A DNA stretch of 7,617 bases from an uncultured Clostridia bacterium (GTDB taxonomy: Bacteria; Bacillota; Clostridia; Oscillospirales; CAG-272). Positions 1 to 5,543 of the stretch are shown here, piece by piece. The stretch spans positions 1 to 7,617 of the forward strand of contig CALYSG010000088.1 of NCBI GenBank assembly GCA_945485605.1, written 5' to 3'. How positions within the stretch are numbered: position 1 is the first letter of the stretch; each line of letters begins with the position of its first letter. The translations under genes were made by a program, and so were the position numbers. The notes beneath the pieces were generated by a model. The model saw only the letters and a list, made by a program, of their open reading frames with translations, was not told the DNA's origin and did no database searches.

Positions 1-13
1 ATCCTTTGCTTTT

Positions 14-18
14 CTCCT
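14..18 (-). promoter_or_regulatory. Possible ribosome binding site for a gene beyond the left edge
   Basis: On the minus strand the last bases before the edge contain AGGAG (14-18), followed by a purine-rich stretch ending in AAAGGAT at the edge. Either could be a Shine-Dalgarno sequence for a minus-strand gene starting just outside the window. If so, the rex-adhE-kinase-ferredoxin operon continues. No start codon is visible, so this is only suggestive. A weak 7-bp stem (17-23 with 32-38, CTGAAAA/TTTTCAG) overlaps it and could mask the site in RNA. Confidence 0.25.
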
Positions 19-43
19 GAAAAAAGGTACATTTTCAGAGGCA

Positions 44-70
44 GGGCAATGCCGTAATCCGGCATTGCCC
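44..70 (-). terminator. Perfect 10-bp hairpin after the ferredoxin gene, terminator-like without an immediate T-run
   Basis: Bases 44-53 (GGGCAATGCC) and 61-70 (GGCATTGCCC) are exact inverted complements around a 7-base loop, starting 10 bases after the ferredoxin stop codon. The position suits the 3' end of the minus-strand operon. On that strand the stem is followed by TGCCTCTG rather than by a T-tract; a T6 run comes only about 17 bases later. It may therefore be a weak or Rho-assisted terminator, an attenuator before a further gene, or an RNA-stabilising 3' hairpin. The structure is certain from the sequence; the function is inferred. Confidence 0.5.
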
Positions 71-80
71 GTGCAGGTCG

Positions 81-320
81 TCAGACCTTCGCCTTTATTT
101 CCTTATCAAAAAATTCTTTTACGGTGTCGGGAGTGACCGAGAAAAAGTTATCGTCGACGGTGACACAGACGCCCTGCTGGCATTTGCCCATGCAGAAGGT
201 GCCGCCGAGCTCTACCTTGTCGCCGAGACCTTCCTTGGATATAAGATACTGAAGTCCTTCGACCACCTGACGCGAACCCTTGATATGGCACGAGGAGCCT
301 ATACATACTGTTACTTTCAT
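81..320 (-). CDS. Small thioredoxin-like [2Fe-2S] ferredoxin (NuoE/HndA C-terminal-domain type)
   Basis: This is a 79-residue soluble protein, counted from the ATG at 320. It matches the thioredoxin-like [2Fe-2S] domain found at the C-terminus of NuoE and of the HndA/HydC subunits of NAD-linked hydrogenases. The cluster-binding pattern is visible: VCIGSSC near the N-terminus (CxxxxC, Cys6 and Cys11), then FCMGKCQQGVC (Cys43, Cys47, plus Cys52). The N-terminal helical part of full NuoE (about 160 residues in all) is absent, so this is a stand-alone ferredoxin domain, a known stand-alone form in Clostridia. It probably carries electrons in the cytoplasm; its partners are unknown. It is the last visible gene of the rex-adhE operon, 18 bp after the kinase. 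A GTG at 323, directly before the ATG, would add one residue, but the AAGGAG at 328-333 is 7 bases from the ATG and only 4 from the GTG, so the ATG is preferred. Confidence 0.88.
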   Translation of the reverse strand: MKVTVCIGSSCHIKGSRQVVEGLQYLISKEGLGDKVELGGTFCMGKCQQGVCVTVDDNFFSVTPDTVKEFFDKEIKAKV

Positions 321-327
321 CACAATT

Positions 328-333
328 CTCCTT
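328..333 (-). promoter_or_regulatory. Ribosome binding site that decides the ferredoxin start
   Basis: AAGGAG on the minus strand lies 7 bases upstream of the ATG at 320 and 4 bases upstream of the adjacent GTG at 323. The spacing favours the ATG. The site sits in the short gap between the kinase stop codon (339-341) and the ferredoxin, which suggests linked translation. Confidence 0.7.
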
Positions 334-338
334 AAAGT

Positions 339-1088
339 TTATTGATAATCGACGACATTGACCCAAGAGCGGAGAAATTCGCGCTCTTTTTCGTTGCCCT
401 TCACCGACTGTGAAGCTGCTACGATGGGCATCCATTTCTGGACGTACTGCTTTGCGGTCTTGCTCTTTGCGCAGAAGAGGTCGAGATACTTCTCGGCACC
501 GTCGATGTCGCCGTGGAGCCAGAAGAGGAGGTAGGTCCTTGCAGCATCGGCGGAGGCATTTCCCTGCGTTGCATGAGACCAGTCGAGGACATAGGGAGTT
601 CCGTCATCGGCTATGATAATATTCGAGGGGTTGAAGTCACCATGGCAGAGCTTTGCGTGCTTCGGCATCGAATCGAGACGGGTGTGAAGATCGTAGCGTG
701 TGGTAGCGTCGAAGTCTGTCTGGCAGATCTTTCTGTTCATCTTATCCTTAAGCTTCGTGAGAAGCGGGCAGGACTTGGACTGTACCTCAAGCTGAAGATT
801 CACGAAAAGCTCAAGGTATTCGTCCTTTTTGTCGGGGTCTTCGCTCATGAGCTGAGCGAGGGTCTTGCCCTTTATGAAATCCGAGACGATCGCCCACTTG
901 CCGTCGATCATTCGGATCTCACGGATCTTCGGGATATTGAGTCCGGTCTCTTCGACTCTCGCCTGATTGAGAGCTTCGTTGAGGATGTCGGCTTTGGAAT
1001 ATCCTTCGCCGAAGACCTTCAGACAAAGATCGCCGTCGCGGTAAACGGTCTTGTTGTTCCTGACCGCAATTATTCTGTCAAGTTTCAT
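339..1088 (-). CDS. APH/choline-kinase-fold phosphotransferase, substrate unknown
   Basis: This 249-residue protein has the aminoglycoside phosphotransferase fold. Visible landmarks are a candidate ATP-binding lysine in CLKVF (Lys24), a helix-C-type glutamate in LNEAL (Glu38), the Brenner-type catalytic loop CHGDFNPSNII (His149-Gly-Asp151, Asn156), and the Mg-binding VLDW (Asp169) followed by a conserved-looking ADAARTYLL segment (about 180-188). All catalytic residues are present, so it should transfer phosphate from ATP. The pattern recalls the short clostridial/Fibrobacter phosphotransferase group TIGR02172 (recognised by eye, not searched). The members I recall of that group are not drug-resistance enzymes, so a resistance role is not implied. 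The gene starts 15 bp after adhE and its AGGAGG (1099-1104) overlaps the adhE stop codon, so it is firmly in the rex-adhE operon. The physiological substrate (sugar, choline-like alcohol, nucleoside or other) cannot be told from the sequence. Confidence 0.85.
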   Translation of the reverse strand: MKLDRIIAVRNNKTVYRDGDLCLKVFGEGYSKADILNEALNQARVEETGLNIPKIREIRMIDGKWAIVSDFIKGKTLAQLMSEDPDKKDEYLELFVNLQLEVQSKSCPLLTKLKDKMNRKICQTDFDATTRYDLHTRLDSMPKHAKLCHGDFNPSNIIIADDGTPYVLDWSHATQGNASADAARTYLLFWLHGDIDGAEKYLDLFCAKSKTAKQYVQKWMPIVAASQSVKGNEKEREFLRSWVNVVDYQ

Positions 1089-1103
1089 AGTCCTCTTTCC
1101 TCC

Positions 1104-3821
1104 TTATGCTTTTTTTGCGCCGTTTCTGGCACGGTTGTATGCGCCCTTTACGGGGTTATCCTGCTCTCCGGTAACGAGATCCGCCGAGGAGGGCATCGCG
1201 GGTTCAGTGAAATGCTCTCTGCCGTAGTAGGCGTTCAGGTACATCTGCTTTATCTCGCTCATGAGCGGATAGCGCGGGTTTGCGCCGGTGCACTGATCGT
1301 CGAATGCCTGCTCGACCATATCGTCAAGGCGGGCAAGGAAGTCGGCTTCATCGACATTGTAATCCTTTATAGTCGGTTTGATGCCTATACGCGCCTTGAG
1401 ATCGTTCAGAGCCTTGATAAGGTTCTCGAGCTTCTCGCTGTCGTTTTCGCCGCCGAGGCCGAGGTAATCGGCGATCTCTGCATATCTTGCCAGGGTGTGA
1501 GGGTAGGCGTACTGTGAGAATGTACCCATCTTCACGGGGACTTCGGCAGAGTTGAAGCGGAGGACTTCCTCGAGCATAAGAGCGTTGGCTATACCGTGAG
1601 GCAGGTGATGGAATGAGCCGAGCTTGTGTGCCATAGAATGGCAGACACCGAGGAAAGCGTTTGCGAAAGCCATACCTGCCATAGTGGCGGCATTTGCCAT
1701 CTTCTCTCTCGCCTCGACATCGGTCTGACCGTTGTCGTAAGCTCTCGGCAGGTATTCGAATATCATCTTGAGCGAGCGGAGAGCAAGGCTGTCGGTATAG
1801 TCGGTCGCCATTACAGAGGCAATTGCTTCAAGGTCATGGCTCACAGCGTCGATACCCGAAGCGGCGGTAAGTCCGCGCGGTGCACTCATATGGAAATCGG
1901 TGTCGACTATCGCCATCTTAGGCAGAAGCTCATAGTCTGCTAAGGGATACTTTATACCCGTCTGCTCATCGGTGATGACGGCGAACGGAGTAACCTCGGA
2001 GCCTGTTCCGGCGGAGGTCGGGATAGCTACGAAATACGCCTTGTCGCCCATATGGGGGAAGGTGTAGACTCTCTTGCGTATATCAATGAAGCGCATTGCC
2101 ATATCGGCAAAGTCTACCTCGGGATGCTCATACATGACCCACATGATCTTGCCGGCGTCCATAGCCGAGCCGCCGCCGAGCGCGATGATGCAGTCGGGTG
2201 CGAAGTCGGTCATCTGCTTTGCTCCCGCCTTTGCACAGGCGAGCGTCGGGTCGGGTGCTACGTCAAAGAAGGTCGTATGCTGAATGCCCATCTCATCGAG
2301 CTTATCTGTGATCGGCTTTGTGTATCCGTTATGATAGAGGAAGGAATCGGTGACGATAAACGCCTTTTTCTTGTGCATGACGTTCTTCAGCTCGTCAAGC
2401 GCTACGGGCAGGCAGCCCTTCTTGATGTAGACCTTTTCGGGGGCGCGGAACCAGAGCATATTTTCTCTCCTCTCGGCTACTGTTTTTATATTCAGAAGGT
2501 GCTTTACGCCGACATTCTCAGAAACGCTGTTGCCGCCCCAAGAGCCGCAGCCGAGGGTCAGCGAGGGCGCGAGCTTGAAGTTATAGAGATCGCCGATGCC
2601 GCCCTGCGACGAGGGGGTGTTGACGAGTATGCGGCAGGTCTTCATTCTCTCGGAAAATTCGGCGAGCTTAGCCTTCTCGGTCTCGGGATTGAGGTATATC
2701 GACGAGGTGTGACCGTAGCCGCCGTCGGCGATGAGGTGCTCTGCCTTCGTGAAGGCGTCCTCTATGTCCTTTGCACGGTACATTGCAAGGACGGGGGAGA
2801 GCTTTTCATGTGCGAATTCTTCGGAAAGTTCGACGCTCTCGACCTCACCGATAAGTATCTTCGTGCCTTCGGGAACGGTCACGCCGGCGAGCGAGGCGAT
2901 CTTCGATGCCGTCTGACCGACGATCCTTGCATTGAGTGCGCCGTTGATTATTATGGTCTTTCTTACCTTTTCGGTCTCTTCGGGATTTAAGAAATAGCAT
3001 CCGCGGTCGGCGAATTCGGTCTTCACGGCATCGTAAACACCGTCAAGGACTATGACAGACTGCTCGGAGGCGCAGATCATACCGTTATCGAAGGTCTTAG
3101 AGTGGATTATAGAGCTTACGGCGAGTACGACATCTGCGGAATCGTCGATTATTGCGGGGGTGTTGCCCGCGCCGACGCCGAGAGCCGGTTTGCCGGAGGA
3201 ATATGCTGCCTTGACCATTCCGGGACCACCGGTGGCAAGTATTATATCTGCCTCCTTCATGAGGAGATTCGTCATATCAAGGCTCGGAACATCGATCCAG
3301 TTGATTATGCCTTCGGGAGCGCCGGCTTTTACCGCGGCATCAAGAACGGTCTTTGCGGCGGCTATTGTCGACTTCTTTGCTCTCGGATGAGGGCTGATGA
3401 TTATCGCGTTACGGGTCTTGAGGGCGATAAGGCACTTGAATATTGCCGTTGATGTCGGGTTGGTCGTCGGAATAACGGCGGCGATGACTCCGATGGGCTC
3501 GGCTATTTTCTTTATACCGTAAGCCTTGTCCTCTTCGATAACGCCACAGGTCTTTGTCCTTCTGTATGCGTTGTAGATATACTCGGCGGCATAGTTGTTT
3601 TTGATCACCTTGTCCTCGACGACGCCCATTCCGGTCTCTTCAACGGCGAGCTTTGCAAGAGGGACTCTCGCCATATTTGCGGCGATGGCGGCAGCTTTGA
3701 AGATCTCGTCAACCTGTTCCTGCGTGTAAGTCGCGAACTTATTTTGCGCTTCTCTGACGCGGGCGATGGTCTCTTCAAGAACTTCCACACTGTCGACTGT
3801 CTTTCTTTCCATGTTTTCCAT
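1104..3821 (-). CDS. adhE: Bifunctional acetaldehyde-CoA / alcohol dehydrogenase AdhE
   Basis: This is a full-length 905-residue AdhE (E. coli enzyme 891), which reduces acetyl-CoA to acetaldehyde and then ethanol, using two NADH. Residues about 1-445 are the CoA-acylating aldehyde dehydrogenase half: IPTTNPTS (117-124), ATGGPGMV (196-203) and the catalytic cysteine in NGMICASEQ (Cys250). The linker FRAPEKVYIKKGCLPVAL (about 458-474) joins it to an iron-type alcohol dehydrogenase half: the nucleotide loop GGGSAMD (549-555), PTSAGTGSEVTPF (601-613), and metal ligands expected at Asp658, His662, His728 and His742 in GIDAVSHD, FLGVCHSMAH and LPHGIANA. Such enzymes form cytoplasmic spirosome filaments. 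A charged tail of about 38 residues follows the last conserved segment. The start at 3821 has AGGAGG (3826-3831) 4 bases upstream; the next ATG, at 3812, would be 13 bases away. The gene lies 13 bp after rex, which implies NADH-responsive control. Asp663 next to an iron ligand looks unusual. Confidence 0.98.
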   Translation of the reverse strand: MENMERKTVDSVEVLEETIARVREAQNKFATYTQEQVDEIFKAAAIAANMARVPLAKLAVEETGMGVVEDKVIKNNYAAEYIYNAYRRTKTCGVIEEDKAYGIKKIAEPIGVIAAVIPTTNPTSTAIFKCLIALKTRNAIIISPHPRAKKSTIAAAKTVLDAAVKAGAPEGIINWIDVPSLDMTNLLMKEADIILATGGPGMVKAAYSSGKPALGVGAGNTPAIIDDSADVVLAVSSIIHSKTFDNGMICASEQSVIVLDGVYDAVKTEFADRGCYFLNPEETEKVRKTIIINGALNARIVGQTASKIASLAGVTVPEGTKILIGEVESVELSEEFAHEKLSPVLAMYRAKDIEDAFTKAEHLIADGGYGHTSSIYLNPETEKAKLAEFSERMKTCRILVNTPSSQGGIGDLYNFKLAPSLTLGCGSWGGNSVSENVGVKHLLNIKTVAERRENMLWFRAPEKVYIKKGCLPVALDELKNVMHKKKAFIVTDSFLYHNGYTKPITDKLDEMGIQHTTFFDVAPDPTLACAKAGAKQMTDFAPDCIIALGGGSAMDAGKIMWVMYEHPEVDFADMAMRFIDIRKRVYTFPHMGDKAYFVAIPTSAGTGSEVTPFAVITDEQTGIKYPLADYELLPKMAIVDTDFHMSAPRGLTAASGIDAVSHDLEAIASVMATDYTDSLALRSLKMIFEYLPRAYDNGQTDVEAREKMANAATMAGMAFANAFLGVCHSMAHKLGSFHHLPHGIANALMLEEVLRFNSAEVPVKMGTFSQYAYPHTLARYAEIADYLGLGGENDSEKLENLIKALNDLKARIGIKPTIKDYNVDEADFLARLDDMVEQAFDDQCTGANPRYPLMSEIKQMYLNAYYGREHFTEPAMPSSADLVTGEQDNPVKGAYNRARNGAKKA

Positions 3822-3834
3822 ATATCCTCCTCAT

Positions 3835-4446
3835 TCAATGAATGCTTTTTACTTTCTGATGCAGATGCGCGAGCGAAAGGGCAAGATTCTCGTACTGGAC
3901 CTTCACCGTTTCGGGGAGCTTCAGGCTTACCGGAGCGAAGCACCATATCGCTCTGACTCCGCTTTTTACGAGAAGATCGGCAGCTTCCTGCGCGGCGTCG
4001 GGCGGGACGCATATTATTCCGATCCCGATCTGATGAAGCGAGCAGTAGGATGGCAGCTCTTCTATCGGAAGCACATCGGGTGAGCCTTCGTCGTTTCTTA
4101 TATCGAAAGCCTTTCCGATGCTGATGCCGTAGTCGGAGAATCCGCCGAAACCGAGCAGAGCTTTTCCGAGTTTACCGGCTCCGACGATCACCGCCTCACA
4201 CCCGGAGCGCGTATCGAGCGCGGTCTCAAGACTGTAAAGGAGCACGTCACGGTCGTATCCGATCTTAGGCTTGCCCTTTCCGCATACTGCCGAGAGATCC
4301 TTACGTACCTGAACCTCTCCGAGCTCAAGCCCCTTCGCGATGGCTGTTGCGGAGACGAAGCGTATATCCCTCGGAAGGCTCTTCACATATGTAAGATATT
4401 CGGGCAATCTGCCGGTTGTTGCTCGGGAAATACCTGATCCGGACAC
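3835..4446 (-). CDS. rex: Redox-sensing transcriptional repressor Rex
   Basis: This 203-residue protein has the Rex architecture. An N-terminal winged helix (about 1-80) contains the DNA-recognition helix VQVRKDLS (45-52), a hallmark of the family. A Rossmann domain follows, with the dinucleotide loop GAGKLG (89-94) in AVIVGAGKLGKALLGF and a core ending in AIWCFAPVSLKLP (166-178). The C-terminal helix (about 183-200) carries VQYENLALSLAHLHQ, as expected for the domain-swapped dimer. Rex binds NADH and NAD+ in competition and leaves DNA when NADH rises, which releases fermentation genes. The start is a GTG at 4446, with AGGAGG 8 bases upstream; no ATG fits. It is the first gene of an operon with adhE, 13 bp downstream, so autoregulation and control of adhE are likely. 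A canonical Rex operator is not obvious in its promoter. Confidence 0.96.
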   Translation of the reverse strand: MSGSGISRATTGRLPEYLTYVKSLPRDIRFVSATAIAKGLELGEVQVRKDLSAVCGKGKPKIGYDRDVLLYSLETALDTRSGCEAVIVGAGKLGKALLGFGGFSDYGISIGKAFDIRNDEGSPDVLPIEELPSYCSLHQIGIGIICVPPDAAQEAADLLVKSGVRAIWCFAPVSLKLPETVKVQYENLALSLAHLHQKVKSIH

Positions 4447-4454
4447 CGTTTACA

Positions 4455-4460
4455 CCTCCT
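4455..4460 (-). promoter_or_regulatory. Ribosome binding site supporting the GTG start of rex
   Basis: AGGAGG on the minus strand, within the longer AAAGGAGGT, sits 8 bases upstream of the GTG at 4446. This near-ideal site supports the non-ATG start. Confidence 0.8.
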
Positions 4461-4479
4461 TTGCCCTTATTACGACACT

Positions 4480-4508
4480 ATTCTAACACATGATCGCGGT
4501 TTTGTGAA
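4480..4508 (-). promoter_or_regulatory. Promoter of the rex-adhE-kinase-ferredoxin operon
   Basis: On the minus strand, TTCACA (4503-4508) and TAGAAT (4480-4485) are separated by 17 bases. Each matches the sigma-70/sigma-A consensus at 5 of 6 positions, and TGTG just before the -10 may act as an extended element. Transcription would start near 4473, giving a leader of about 27 bases. The -35 hexamer lies inside TTGTGAA (plus strand 4502-4508), which resembles one Rex half-site, but no matching second half-site is present at the usual spacing. Confidence 0.7.
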
Positions 4509-4524
4509 TTGTGGATTTTGCATA

Positions 4525-4558
4525 TCGGTAATGTATATATCGATATACCTGATACCGA
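4525..4558 (-). promoter_or_regulatory. 34-bp symmetric dyad upstream of the rex promoter, candidate operator
   Basis: A perfect 12-bp palindrome TATATCGATATA (4536-4547) is flanked at equal distance by the arms TCGGTA (4525-4530) and TACCGA (4553-4558). All pairs share one centre between 4541 and 4542, and five unpaired bases separate core and arm on each side. The centre lies about 68 bases upstream of the predicted rex start site, a spacing common for activator sites. It does not match the Rex box or a known operator that I can name. As RNA it would be a poor hairpin, and no T-run follows, so a terminator for the upstream lysR gene is less likely. Confidence 0.45.
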
Positions 4559-4592
4559 ATGAAAGAAGGGGGGCGATTTTCAAATACGCCGA

Positions 4593-5516
4593 TCACTTAA
4601 ATATTTCACGTTTCACACGGCAAAGTTCGGCAATGAAATCGTTGTCGAGCTGAGAAAACCTGTAATCCCCTGCCCATATCAGGACGTCCTTGTAGATTCT
4701 GTTGCTCTCTTCACATATGCGCTGGACGAGGTTATATCGCCCGAGCAGGTGTTCGGGGACCGGAGAGCCCCACATATAGGTCATAACGTTTTGCGAGAGC
4801 AGCTCAAACTGACTTCCGCGCTCGAAAACGAAGATGCGGCGCTCGGTATCGGGAAGCTCTTCCTTTTTTACCTCGGCAAAGGGGAGAGACGGCACGTAAG
4901 GATCGGCGTGTGCGATCTCGGTCAGAGTAGCAAGGTCGGCAAAGGTGATACTGTCTTTTTTCGCGAGAGGAGAGTCGGCACTTATCAGAAGCATATGTCT
5001 GAATTCGGTTATGAGCTCTCCGCTGAGTCCCTTATCATTCAGAAGTTCCTTGTAATACTTATCGTAGTTTCCGGCGTATCTGATTATTCCGAGTCTATAG
5101 TCGTCCTTAAGGACGTTTATTATCGTGCGATTGGAGTTCGTTTCCTTGTAATATATCTCTGCCTGTCCGGCGGCAGGTAGCTTTTTTGTGAATGCCGTGA
5201 AAGCCTCGGCAATATAGCTTGCACGCGGTGCGGAAAGCGAAAACCGAGATTTTCCGTCCGCTCCGTTTTTGAACATATTTTCGACAGTGTCGATCTGACT
5301 GAGAATATTTTTGGCGTATTTCAGAAAAATTTCACCGTCCGGGGTGGGCTTCATTCCGCGTGCCGAGCGCTCGAATACCGCGATTCCGAGAGATGCCTCA
5401 AGTTCCTTTATCGAGCGGCTGAGATTTGCCTGATCGACATAGAGACGCTCTGCCGCCTTATTGAGCGATCCTGCCGAGGCTACCTCGATGGCGTATTTCA
5501 TATATAAAATGTTCAT
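4593..5516 (-). CDS. LysR-family transcriptional regulator
   Basis: This 307-residue protein has the usual length and order of the LysR family. The N-terminal winged helix-turn-helix spans about residues 1-60: MKYAIEVASAGSLNKAAERLYVDQANLSRSIKELEASLGIAVFER shows the family pattern, with the HTH near 17-36. A linker helix (about 61-90) and a periplasmic-binding-protein-like effector domain (about 91-300) follow. The effector ligand cannot be read. The ATG at 5516 has GGAGG (5523-5527) 6 bases upstream. The gene begins 27 bp after the sulfatase stop codon on the same strand and has no promoter of its own that I can see, so the two are probably co-transcribed. Control of the sulfatase, of itself, or of the rex operon 146 bp downstream are all possible. 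Family assignment is secure; target and inducer are unknown. Confidence 0.94.
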   Translation of the reverse strand: MNILYMKYAIEVASAGSLNKAAERLYVDQANLSRSIKELEASLGIAVFERSARGMKPTPDGEIFLKYAKNILSQIDTVENMFKNGADGKSRFSLSAPRASYIAEAFTAFTKKLPAAGQAEIYYKETNSNRTIINVLKDDYRLGIIRYAGNYDKYYKELLNDKGLSGELITEFRHMLLISADSPLAKKDSITFADLATLTEIAHADPYVPSLPFAEVKKEELPDTERRIFVFERGSQFELLSQNVMTYMWGSPVPEHLLGRYNLVQRICEESNRIYKDVLIWAGDYRFSQLDNDFIAELCRVKREIFK

Positions 5517-5543
5517 ATGGAGCCTCCGTGATTTTCTCTTTGC

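Noticed and set aside
339..1088. Calling the APH-fold gene an antibiotic resistance determinant
   Set aside because: The fold is shared by many metabolic kinases, the gene is embedded in a fermentation operon with normal spacing, and no mobile element or resistance context is present.
513..1517. A 334-residue open frame on the plus strand, opposite the kinase and the end of adhE
   Set aside because: It spans two well-supported minus-strand genes and their junction, has no recognisable domain and no clear ribosome binding site, and reads as the mirror of biased codons in the real genes.
2052..2990. A 312-residue open frame on the plus strand, opposite adhE
   Set aside because: It lies entirely inside the conserved adhE coding region. 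Its composition (many His, Cys, Arg and Gly) is typical of an antisense shadow and no family pattern is visible.
3605..4012. A 135-residue minus-strand open frame across the rex-adhE junction
   Set aside because: It is a different reading frame of two certain genes, Arg/Ser-rich with no domain. It would need both real frames to be wrong.
4572..4590. Small stem GGCG/CGCC just after the lysR stop codon, considered as a lysR terminator
   Set aside because: Only four firm G-C pairs with a bulged AT-rich interior, followed by a mixed C/T tract rather than a T-run. Too weak to call; lysR may read through toward rex.
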